Shown here piece by piece: positions 55,890 to 64,000 of a stretch of DNA of 64,000 nucleotides. Every line of letters begins with the position of its first letter. Position 1 is the first letter of the stretch. The position numbers were made by a program, and so were the translations under genes. The DNA comes from an uncultured Clostridia bacterium (GTDB taxonomy: Bacteria; Bacillota; Clostridia; TANB77; CAG-508): contig CAKPSX010000003.1 in assembly GCA_934184665.1 (NCBI GenBank), positions 1 to 64,000 of the forward strand. The letters run 5' to 3'. The notes beneath the pieces are model-generated. The model made no database searches. It had not been told where the DNA came from and saw only the letters and a list, made by a program, of their open reading frames with translations.

Positions 55890-57914
55890 CTAATCTATCT
55901 TGATTTCACTTATTTGCTCTAATGTTTCTAAGTCATTTACTTTTATTGCTGTTTCTGATACTGTATATAAATTATTATCAATATATAGCCCTCTTAAAAG
56001 CTTTGATCTTACTTGATAACTGTAGTAATTGTATTTATCACGTTTTTTTACATCATGTTTAATTATTCCTTTTAATTTAAATCCTTCTTCTATATTTATT
56101 TTATATACTGCATAGCCTTCTGATATTCTGCTATCTTCTCTTGACGTGTACAAAGTCTGCATTGAATCATAAGTTTCTTCATTTAGTTCTGCTTCAAAGT
56201 CTTCAACATAATTGTTTACAGGTATTGCAATCAATTCCTTTTCCTTTGAGAACAATAGTGCTTTTGGATTTGTTAAAACTGCAGAAGTAGTTCTTCTATC
56301 TCCAATTATAGTGTTTGATATTTGCCTTGGATTATTAACATCAGATACATCAAATAAAGCCATTTTCATTCCAATAATCTTCGCTGTATTTGATATTACT
56401 TTTCCATTTGAATCTCTTCTAATTTCTTCCTCAGTTTCAATTCCTATCCCTATTATGTGATTTTCATCATAAGGATGTATATAATTACTATATCCTGGAA
56501 TTTTTAATTGTCCTAATACTTTAGGATTTTCTTCATTACTTAAATCAATAGTAAATAACGGATCAACTGTTTTATATGTTACCAAATATGCTTTATCTCC
56601 AACAAATCTTGATGAATACATTTTTTCTCCTTTTGCCAATCTTTCTGTTTCTCCTATTGTTCTGAGGTTATTATCAAGTATTGCAACTCTTGTGCCTTCA
56701 TTATCCTTTAAAGCTATTCTAAGATGTCCGTCTTTTTCATCAAGTGAATATTGGTCTACTGTCTTTCCTTTCACTAATGTTTTGGTTTGATATTTTATTT
56801 GTCCATTTTCTAATATGTTAAATTTAAATATATTTGTGCATTCCCCTAAATTTTCATCCTCATCTTCTTTTATTCCAAGGATTCCTTTTACTCCAAATAT
56901 ATCTTTAATTCTATATTCATACTCATTTTTATAATCATTATATAATAAATATATATTGTTTTCTGAAACATACGCATTAGATATATCTATAAGATATGAA
57001 TTTAAATTTATATCTTGTTTAACATCATATAAATCAACTGTTGAAATTATTGTTTGTTTCTTTGTTTTAATGTCTTTCAAGTATTTTATGTCACTTAGTT
57101 TAATTTCTTTTCTAGTAGAATCCTCAATGTAATATGTATCTATTTCATTTTTTTCATCTTCATTTTCTCTTAAATTTCCTGATGATATTACATATAATTT
57201 ATTATCTATACATCTTGATGTATAGTATGGTTCAAACATTTTATATTCTTTTAAAAGATTTGGACTTGTTCTATCTTGAATATCATATATTCTTACTATA
57301 GTATTTTTTTCGCTGTATAGACTAGCATATTCAGATTCAGATATTATTATTAATTTTTCCTTAGTCAATATTAAATCTTCAGGCATACTGTTATCATTAA
57401 AATTTATTTCAGCAGCTATTTTTATTTCTTTTGAATTTCTGACATCTGTAATTATAACTTTACTTTCTGATATAGAATATATATAATCCCCATCTGTTTT
57501 AGTGACATCTGCTTCATCTACATTTTCCACCTGTATATTGGTTGTTGAATAATCTTTTTCTATTTTGCTTGAATTTTGCACTGTTGATACAGAATCTGAT
57601 TCCATTCTAGGTAAGGTCGATTTTAAATTAGAATTAGTAGTATTATTAGTTTTAATTTCATCAGTAAAATCATAATTATAATAATCGTAAGGCTTTTCCA
57701 GCCATGAATTTATTGAAAATGGCATTGCAAATATCTTTAACAATCCCTCTTTAAAGTCTGTTATATCATCTCCTTTATATATTCTTTGTAATTCACTTTT
57801 TGATTTTATTTGTTGAAGTTCCTCTATATTTCTGCTATTTCTTATTAGAATCGTTGTACTTACTAGTACTATTGAAATTATAATTATTGACAATATTTTA
57901 TATTTACTTTTCAT
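55890..57914 (-). CDS. Secreted/anchored beta-propeller domain protein (PF09826)
   Basis: 674 aa. N-terminal helix (ILSIIIISIVLVSTTILI), then NIQVENVDEADVTKTDGDYIY, the hallmark of the beta-propeller family, with repeated strands (SESKVIITDVR; NIFKFNILENG; VAILDNN; YLVTYKTVDPLFTIDL). Extracytoplasmic, unknown activity. ATG 57914 has SD AAGGTG. A short gene lies 10 bp upstream. Confidence 0.9.
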   Translation of the reverse strand: MKSKYKILSIIIISIVLVSTTILIRNSRNIEELQQIKSKSELQRIYKGDDITDFKEGLLKIFAMPFSINSWLEKPYDYYNYDFTDEIKTNNTTNSNLKSTLPRMESDSVSTVQNSSKIEKDYSTTNIQVENVDEADVTKTDGDYIYSISESKVIITDVRNSKEIKIAAEINFNDNSMPEDLILTKEKLIIISESEYASLYSEKNTIVRIYDIQDRTSPNLLKEYKMFEPYYTSRCIDNKLYVISSGNLRENEDEKNEIDTYYIEDSTRKEIKLSDIKYLKDIKTKKQTIISTVDLYDVKQDINLNSYLIDISNAYVSENNIYLLYNDYKNEYEYRIKDIFGVKGILGIKEDEDENLGECTNIFKFNILENGQIKYQTKTLVKGKTVDQYSLDEKDGHLRIALKDNEGTRVAILDNNLRTIGETERLAKGEKMYSSRFVGDKAYLVTYKTVDPLFTIDLSNEENPKVLGQLKIPGYSNYIHPYDENHIIGIGIETEEEIRRDSNGKVISNTAKIIGMKMALFDVSDVNNPRQISNTIIGDRRTTSAVLTNPKALLFSKEKELIAIPVNNYVEDFEAELNEETYDSMQTLYTSREDSRISEGYAVYKINIEEGFKLKGIIKHDVKKRDKYNYYSYQVRSKLLRGLYIDNNLYTVSETAIKVNDLETLEQISEIKID

Positions 57915-57924
57915 AAACATCACC

Positions 57925-58101
57925 TTATCTTTCAAATATATTTTGTTTTTCATCTAATTGTGATATAAGTATTTCTTTTATTGCATTCTCATCTAAATCA
58001 AACTTTAGACTATCTCTAAAACTGTCTTCTGGTATTTTTCCTATTTCTTCTCGTAACTTTGGTATTAATTCAGATAGTCCTAACATTTGTAAATCTGGTA
58101 T
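57925..58101 (-). CDS. Small hydrophilic protein upstream of the beta-propeller gene, start uncertain
   Basis: Frame ending KQNIFER; body LSELIPKLREEIGKIPEDS is helical and charged. A clear SD (GGGAGG) lies at about 58114, but the nearest in-frame codons are TTA and ATA (58101, 13 nt away); the first ATG (58086) is too far. Either another AUA start or a remnant. Transcribed from the promoter at 58158-58187 with the two genes downstream. Confidence 0.45.
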   Translation of the reverse strand: MPDLQMLGLSELIPKLREEIGKIPEDSFRDSLKFDLDENAIKEILISQLDEKQNIFER

Positions 58102-58157
58102 TGCTTCTAATACACCTCCCTATAAATAATATAGATTCTCTATTATGTTCATATATT

Positions 58158-58187
58158 ATTTTATCATATATTACATATGTTCTTCAA
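58158..58187 (-). promoter_or_regulatory. Promoter of the beta-propeller/DUF4190 operon
   Basis: On the minus strand, TTGAAG (58182-58187), 18-bp spacer, TAAAAT (58158-58163). Confidence 0.55.
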
Positions 58188-58353
58188 CATTTTATTCATA
58201 ATTACTTTAAGATATTGCTACTTTTTCTATGAAACACATATCTACTGCAATGTTCATTTCCTATGCTAACTAGTATAACATTCAATTTTCAGTAAGCCAA
58301 TCCCAAAACAAAAATTTGTAAATATTTTTTGAATTTACTTGATTTTTTAATAC

Positions 58354-58423
58354 GAATCTGTGTGATTCATTGCACTGATATTTTATCAAAATTATTGACT
58401 AAATGAGAAATTTAATGTATTAT
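58354..58423 (+). promoter_or_regulatory. Promoter and candidate operator of clpE
   Basis: TTGACT (58395-58400), 17-bp spacer, TATTAT (58418-58423). Upstream is the inverted repeat GAATC-TGTGT-GATTC (58354-58368). No CtsR heptad repeat (GGTCAAA) or CIRCE element was seen. Confidence 0.6.
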
Positions 58424-58469
58424 ATATAATATTATTATATAGATATAAAGAAAAGAGGAAATTAAATTT

Positions 58470-60815
58470 ATGTTATGTTCAGAATGTAAAAAAAATACAG
58501 CAGTAGTATTTATTAACAAAATTGAAAATGGCGTTTCAACAATGGAGGGACTATGTAAAAGTTGTGCTCAAAAAAGAGGGCTAGAAGTTCCAGATGCACA
58601 ACCTCAAAATAGCAATTTTAATGTTCCACCAAATATGAATAATATAGATATGACAAATATGTCAAAGCAATTAGAGTCTTTATTTAAAGATTTATCTGCA
58701 AACTTAAAGATAGAAAATCTTGAAGATTTAGAAGATCTTGATTCAGAAGAAATGGAAGAACTTGAATCAGATATGTCTAATAGTCCTATTGGCATTCCAA
58801 TAGGCTCTATATTTGCAAACTTTGTTCCTAAAAATGGTCAACAAAATGAAGAAGAAAATTCTGGAAGACAAAAAGTTAAAGTTGAAAAAAAGAAAAACAC
58901 TAAGAAAAAGAAGAAATACTTAGATGTATATGGAACAAATCTTACTGTAAAAGCAAAAAATAATGAGCTAGATGTTGTAGTTGGACGTGATAAGGAAATT
59001 CAAAGAGTTGTTCAAATATTAAATAGACGTACAAAAAATAATCCATGTCTAATTGGTGAACCTGGTGTTGGTAAAACAGCTATTGCTCAAGGTTTAGCTA
59101 TTAAAATAGCTAATAATAATGTGCCTGCAAAACTTTTAAATAAAGAAGTTTATTTATTAGATATGACAGCTGTTATTGCTGGAACTCAATTTAGAGGCCA
59201 GTTTGAAGCACGTATGAAAGGAATTATAGATGAATGTAAAGAATATGGCAACATTATTCTTGTAATTGATGAGATTCATAATATAATTGGTGCTGGTGAT
59301 GGTGAACATTCAATGAATGCTGCTAATATTTTGAAACCTTCCCTATCAAATGGCGAAATTCAATTAATTGGTACAACTACATTAAAAGAATATAGAAAAT
59401 ATATTGAAAAAGATTCTGCATTAGAAAGAAGATTTCAACAAGTATTAGTTGAAGAACCCAATATTGATGATTCAATTTCAATTTTAAAAGGTATCAAAAA
59501 ATATTATGAAGAATATCACAAAGTTAAAATATCAAATGATGTTATTAGGCAAACAGTTATAATGTCTGAAAAATACATTCATGATAGATTTTTACCAGAC
59601 AAAGCTATAGATATTCTTGATGAGGCTTGTTCAAGAATAAATCTTGAAAATAAAGATTTGTTTAGATTAGAAATGCTAAAACAAGAACTTGCAAAAGTTC
59701 AAGCTCAAAAAGAAGATGCTGCAAATGCAGATTCAACTGAGGATTATCAAAAAGCTGCTGATTTAAAAACTCAAGAATGTAGATTAATTGAAGAAATAGA
59801 CAAATTAAATAGTACTATAAAATTAAAAAATCTTACTGTTCAAGATATAGCTCAAGTAATTGAAAACTGGACTAAAATTCCAGTTAAGAAAATAACTGAA
59901 GCTGAAACACAAAAATTATTAAATCTTGAAACTAATCTTCATAAGAGAATTATTGGTCAAGATGAAGCTGTAAACAGTGTTTCGCGCGCTATAAGAAGAA
60001 ACAGAGCAGGTTTACAAAGTACAAAAAGACCACCATCATTCATATTTGTAGGTCCTACAGGTGTTGGTAAAACTGAGCTTGCTAAAAGCCTTGCTTATGA
60101 AATGTTTGGATCAGAGGATTCTATAATTCGTATAGATATGTCAGAATACATGGAAGGTCATTCTACATCAAAATTAATTGGTGCACCTCCAGGATATGTT
60201 GGTTATGATGATGCAGGTCAACTTACTGAAAAAGTTAAAAGAAAACCTTATTCAATTATATTATTAGATGAAATTGAAAAAGCTCATCCAGATGTATTTA
60301 ATATACTTCTACAAGTTCTTGATGATGGTAAACTTACAGATTCTCAAGGAAATACAGTAAGTTTCCAAAATACAATAATTATCATGACATCAAATGCTGG
60401 TTCAAACTTAAATAATAATTCAATTGGTTTTGCTAAACAAACTGTTGATGCTGGTAAGATTGAAGATAATCTAAAAGAAGTATTTAGGCCAGAATTCTTA
60501 AATAGAATTGATGAAATAATTGTATTCAATTCTCTAACAAAACCTGAATTATTAAAAATTGTAGATTTAATGTTAAAAGATACTGTAAAAGCTTTATCTG
60601 ATAAAAATATTTCTTTTAATATTTCAGATGATGCTAAAAATTATATTTTGGAAAAAGGAACTAATTTAAAGTTCGGTGCTAGACCTTTAAGAAGAGCTAT
60701 TCAAAGATATGTAGAAGATGAAATCTCTGAAATGATTTTAAAAGGTGAAATTAAAGAAGGTCAAACAATAAATGTTACTTTGGAAAATGATAATTTAAGA
60801 TTTAATGCAAATTAG
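58470..60815 (+). CDS. clpE: ClpE-like AAA+ chaperone with N-terminal zinc finger
   Basis: 781 aa. Zinc finger CSEC...CKSC (Cys 3, 6, 29, 32) in place of the ClpN repeats, an acidic linker, AAA-1 with GEPGVGKTAIAQG about 195 and VIDEIHNIIGAGDG, a UVR/M-like middle (YQKAADLKTQE) and AAA-2 with GPTGVGKTELAKS about 530 and LLDEIEKAHPDV. Unfolds proteins for ClpP or alone. It differs from ClpC by lacking the N-domain. Start ATG 58470 follows GAGGAAAT; own promoter. ClpP not in the window. Confidence 0.92.
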   Translation: MLCSECKKNTAVVFINKIENGVSTMEGLCKSCAQKRGLEVPDAQPQNSNFNVPPNMNNIDMTNMSKQLESLFKDLSANLKIENLEDLEDLDSEEMEELESDMSNSPIGIPIGSIFANFVPKNGQQNEEENSGRQKVKVEKKKNTKKKKKYLDVYGTNLTVKAKNNELDVVVGRDKEIQRVVQILNRRTKNNPCLIGEPGVGKTAIAQGLAIKIANNNVPAKLLNKEVYLLDMTAVIAGTQFRGQFEARMKGIIDECKEYGNIILVIDEIHNIIGAGDGEHSMNAANILKPSLSNGEIQLIGTTTLKEYRKYIEKDSALERRFQQVLVEEPNIDDSISILKGIKKYYEEYHKVKISNDVIRQTVIMSEKYIHDRFLPDKAIDILDEACSRINLENKDLFRLEMLKQELAKVQAQKEDAANADSTEDYQKAADLKTQECRLIEEIDKLNSTIKLKNLTVQDIAQVIENWTKIPVKKITEAETQKLLNLETNLHKRIIGQDEAVNSVSRAIRRNRAGLQSTKRPPSFIFVGPTGVGKTELAKSLAYEMFGSEDSIIRIDMSEYMEGHSTSKLIGAPPGYVGYDDAGQLTEKVKRKPYSIILLDEIEKAHPDVFNILLQVLDDGKLTDSQGNTVSFQNTIIIMTSNAGSNLNNNSIGFAKQTVDAGKIEDNLKEVFRPEFLNRIDEIIVFNSLTKPELLKIVDLMLKDTVKALSDKNISFNISDDAKNYILEKGTNLKFGARPLRRAIQRYVEDEISEMILKGEIKEGQTINVTLENDNLRFNAN

Positions 60816-60858
60816 TTTTTATCATCTTCCCTCTTATGAATTGAAAGGATTTTATAAT

Positions 60859-61410
60859 ATGAAGAAAAAATATATACCTAATATATTAACAGGATTACGT
60901 TTTATATTAATACCATTTATATTTATATCTGTTATTCATGAAAAATATCTAACAGGTATTATACTTTTTACAATATCAGCAATAACAGATGTTTTAGATG
61001 GATATATTGCCCGTAAATATAATTTTGTTACTGATATTGGAAAATTACTTGATCCATTATCAGATAAGCTAACTCAAATATTCCTTCTTTTAGCCTTAGC
61101 AATTTTAAATATTTTACCATGGTGGATATTTATTATTGTTATTGCAAAAGAATGTGCTATGATTATATCTGCATCAATGCTTTATTCTAAAGAAGATGTA
61201 GTTGTATATAGCAAATGGTATGGTAAATTAGCAACATCACTTTTCTACTTGGCAATTATATCTTCATTGATAATAAATCAATTTAATATATCTTTACCAT
61301 TTAGAATTGATTTATATTTATATTATTTAGCAATATTATCTACAATCTTTTCTTTAATAATGTATGCTGTAAAATTTAACCTTTCAAAATTTATAATGAA
61401 GAAAAAATAA
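60859..61410 (+). CDS. CDP-alcohol phosphatidyltransferase (PgsA-like)
   Basis: 183 aa with five to six helices. The catalytic signature DVLDGYIARKYNFVTDIG plus KLLDPLSDK (DGxxAR...GxxxDxxxD) is intact. Probably phosphatidylglycerolphosphate synthase; cardiolipin or other head groups cannot be excluded. ATG 60859 follows AAAGGA by 9 nt, 43 bp after clpE. Confidence 0.92.
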   Translation: MKKKYIPNILTGLRFILIPFIFISVIHEKYLTGIILFTISAITDVLDGYIARKYNFVTDIGKLLDPLSDKLTQIFLLLALAILNILPWWIFIIVIAKECAMIISASMLYSKEDVVVYSKWYGKLATSLFYLAIISSLIINQFNISLPFRIDLYLYYLAILSTIFSLIMYAVKFNLSKFIMKKK

Positions 61411-61424
61411 CATTAATTATATAT

Positions 61425-61460
61425 AGACTCTAAAATGCTTATAAGCAAGATTTAGAGTCT
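61425..61460. terminator. Terminator between pgsA and the BofC-like gene
   Basis: AGACTCTAAA and TTTAGAGTCT make a 10-bp stem, followed on the plus strand by ATTTTGTTTT. Confidence 0.85.
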
Positions 61461-61491
61461 ATTTTGTTTTCTGTCACAAAAAACATTTATA

Positions 61492-62091
61492 TTATTCAAA
61501 ATCTTCTATAACTTTATTTAAATCTTCCTGCCCATATACTTCTAATCCATTTTGTATATTTATTAAATCAGTATCTGTCAAATACTCACTTGATATATTT
61601 GTTTTTTCATACACTTCTTCTTTTCCATCTTCATTCATTTTATATATAACTACTTTTCCATCTTCAACTTTTAATTTGAAATGCTCATTACATGACTCAT
61701 CAGACTCTTTATATAATGTAATTTTTTCTGGGCTAAAACCTATAACTTCCCATTCTGGATATTGCTCTTCCACCTCTTTTTTTGTCATATTTACGAGCTC
61801 TTTTGGAAGTTCGACATATTCATTTATAGTATGATCGCATTTTACATAATATTTTTTTAATATTAGTATCGCATTTGCTGCAACTTTTTCTTCATTTGCA
61901 GATGTAGTTTGTGTTAAATTCTCCTCAATATACTCATTCATGCAATCATCTTCAACAGTTTCTTCAGACATAAAAATATCTTTCTCAGCTTCATTATCTT
62001 TATTTTTTACACTAACTATAACATATGTTATATATAATATAACATTTATAGTTAATATTCCTGCTATTATAGCAATTGTTTTTTTATTCAT
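61492..62091 (-). CDS. BofC-like C-terminal domain protein, membrane-anchored
   Basis: 199 aa. N-terminal helix (TIAIIAGILTINVILYITYVIV), a low-complexity acidic region, then a domain with MTKKEVEEQYPEWEVIGFS and ITLYKESDESCNEHF that matches the BofC/YvaN-like C-terminal domain of Clostridia. BofC in Bacillus restrains SpoIVB signalling; same role unproven. Adjacent, 3 bp downstream of the comEC end. Confidence 0.82.
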   Translation of the reverse strand: MNKKTIAIIAGILTINVILYITYVIVSVKNKDNEAEKDIFMSEETVEDDCMNEYIEENLTQTTSANEEKVAANAILILKKYYVKCDHTINEYVELPKELVNMTKKEVEEQYPEWEVIGFSPEKITLYKESDESCNEHFKLKVEDGKVVIYKMNEDGKEEVYEKTNISSEYLTDTDLINIQNGLEVYGQEDLNKVIEDFE

Positions 62092-62094
62092 AAA

Positions 62095-64000
62095 TCACCA
62101 ACTCTTTTCTTTTGTTTTATTATTTACCATATTTGTTATTTTTATACATTTATTTATCTTTAAAATTATTTCTCCATTTTTATCTGTTCTATAAATGCTT
62201 ATTTTATTTTTTGTTAGTCTACCAATTACATCTTCATTTGGATGTCCGAAATTGTTATTCTCCCCTACTCCAATCAGTGCAATTTCTGGAGATACAACTT
62301 TCAAAAATTCCTCACTTGTAGATGTTTTTGAGCCATGATGCCCTACCTTTAGAATAGTTGATTTTAATTTTTCCTGATTATTTTTATATAATTTTAAAAT
62401 CTCATCTTCTGCAATTTTTTCAATATCACCTGTAAATAATACACTAAAATTTTTATATATTAATTTACATACTAATGAATTATTATTCAAAACATTTTCT
62501 GAAATCTTATTTTTTGAGTTTGGCCATAACACATCTAAATGACAATTTTTTTCTATTTGAATTTTTTGTCCCGCTTCTACAATATTTATCACAATCTTCT
62601 TTTCTCTTACTATCTCAATGAACTTGCTATAATTTTCTGAGCCTTCAAACTGTTTTCCTATTATTATCTTTTTTACTTTAAGTTGTTCAATAATTGTCAA
62701 TATTCCACCGCACATGGTCTTGGTCAAAATGACTTATTATTATCATATCTAATTTATTTATTTTTCTATTTAACAGATATGGCAATAAAATATTCTTACC
62801 TGTATCATAAAATTGGCTGCCTCCTCCGTCTATTAAAATCTTTTTATTACAAGGTGTAACAATTAATGTTGAATCTCCTTGTCCAACATCGATAAAATAA
62901 ATTCTTAAATCTGATGAAATATTAATACAGTTAGTTGATATTATTACTATTATAGTTAATATAACAATTATCTTTTTATATGATTTAATTCTATATTTAA
63001 AAAGATAAATCATGTTCTTAATTCTTGTTTGTGTTGGAGTCTCATTTTTTATATGAAATAATTTATATAAATACATTAAAACAATAATGCAAATATAATA
63101 CAAAATAACTTGATATAAATCAGGTGTAATAACTTTCTGATATCCAAATGGTATTTTGCTACCTAATTTTGAAATATAAATTAATATATATGTTGGTAAT
63201 TGAATAATTTTAGCCATACATATTCCACATTTTATAGAAACAAATGATATTATAATTTGAATTAATCCACCAATAACTATTGCTCCTATAACTAAATTTA
63301 GCAATAAATTTGTTATTAAAAAGGCAATTCCTATGTTATTAAATTTTAAAATTATTATAGGTGCTATTATTATTTGAGAAGAAATCGAAACTGATAAAAC
63401 CTTTATAATAGGTTCACATTTTTTCTGGATTTTCAAAAATAGATATTTCCATTTTCTATGTTTTATTTTTATACTTTTCAAGATTTTTTCTACATCTGAA
63501 TTAAAAAATATTATTCCTAGTGTTCCACCATATGTAAGTAGAAAACTCACACTAAATAAACTAAATGGATTATTTAATAAAATTATCAGCATTGAAATTG
63601 CTATATTATTTAATGTGTCATTTTTTCTGTAAAAAACAAATGACATACATGATATTATTCCCATAATACAAGCTCTTACCACTGATAAGCTAAGCCCTGT
63701 TATAAACATATAAAATAATAAAACTATACTTGCAATTATTTTACTATTTCTTTTTCCAAATGGTATTTTAGTAATGTTTGTTATTAAAAAAATCAAATAT
63801 GTAACATGCATTCCAGAAACTGCTAGCACATGTGATATATTACTTTCAGAAAAATCTTCTTTTATCTCTTCATCTATATTACTTGTATCTCCTAATAACA
63901 CTCCAAGTATAATTCCTTGTACATCTTCATCATAACTATTTTTCACATTTTCTTTTATTTTTAATGAAGCATCATTTATAATCTTACTAAAATTCCATTT
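62095..64000 (-). CDS. comEC: DNA internalization protein ComEC, frameshifted, N-terminus beyond the window
   Basis: The frame is open to the window edge. The Competence domain (HVLAVSGMHVTYLIFLI; multiple helices about 63900-63000) is followed by the metallo-beta-lactamase-like domain LRIYFIDVGQGDSTLIV, then IISHFDQDHV. There one extra base (62710, within the CGG after GTG) moves the frame; reading resumes as GGILTIIEQLKV to the stop at 62095, with LFTGDI and LKVGHHGSKTSTS intact. Two ORFs (62687-63946 and 62095-62727) overlap at the site. Imports DNA during transformation, with dprA and a ComM-like gene nearby in the window. Confidence 0.92.

Noticed and set aside
1..64000. CRISPR arrays, transposase genes, prophage structural genes
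   Set aside because: No regularly spaced repeats and no recognisable Cas, transposase or phage structural proteins were seen.

Overview
The window is AT-rich chromosomal DNA of an endospore-forming Clostridia-type Firmicute. Evidence for sporulation is sigE with spoIIGA, yqfC/yqfD, pdaA, a BofC-like protein and a SpoVD-like class B PBP; the low-GC codon use and Firmicutes gene orders (gatCAB, murA-ftsQ-DUF881-sbp-ftsA-ftsZ) agree. Small genes, short intergenic spaces and generic competence genes would suit an uncultured gut lineage, but that placement is inference.

Layout. 1-2.2 kb: edge of an AAA-ATPase-like gene, a small Cys-tailed membrane protein and a tRNA Val-Asp-Phe-Met operon. 2.3-9.6 kb: a DnaB-related helicase, an ABC-2 exporter, a membrane-anchored protein, a DUF4116 repeat protein and recN. 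9.7-10.1 kb: an orphan membrane gene of foreign-looking codon use. 10.2-18 kb: uvrA, yraN, dprA, a ComM-like ATPase and, divergently, a SpoVD/PBP2 gene. 18-23 kb: a gene with an apparent AUA start, an orphan OmpR regulator, a YnbB-type PLP enzyme, sigE and spoIIGA. 23-31 kb: a NodB deacetylase and the division/wall cluster. 31-41 kb: tRNA-Leu, gatCAB, a DUF3048 protein, ybeY, an unknown gene, yqfD (frameshifted), yqfC and pdaA. 41-44 kb: a complete Agr-type quorum-sensing locus in a convergent layout. 44-53 kb: RNA modification genes, a patatin, uvrC, glmS, an M23 peptidase and RluA. 53-55 kb: two monocistronic genes of foreign base composition flanking tRNA-Gly. 55-64 kb: a DUF4190 protein, a secreted beta-propeller protein, ClpE, PgsA, a BofC-like protein and comEC (frameshifted, running off the end).

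Most notable: (1) agrA-agrC on the plus strand converge on agrB-agrD on the minus strand; the 39-residue AgrD is an unlisted small gene, and a pair of 9-bp direct repeats with a 12-bp spacer lies upstream of agrB, as expected for a LytTR regulator. (2) spoIIGA and the gene ending at 18071 seem to begin at AUA. (3) yqfD and comEC each carry a single-base frameshift in otherwise clean genes. (4) Three orphan genes of higher G+C each have their own promoter and terminator. (5) Many genes share a leader of the form CCTTRAGAAAGGA, an extended Shine-Dalgarno with an unexplained 5' half. Coordinates and starts were judged by eye from ribosome-binding sites; no database search was possible.
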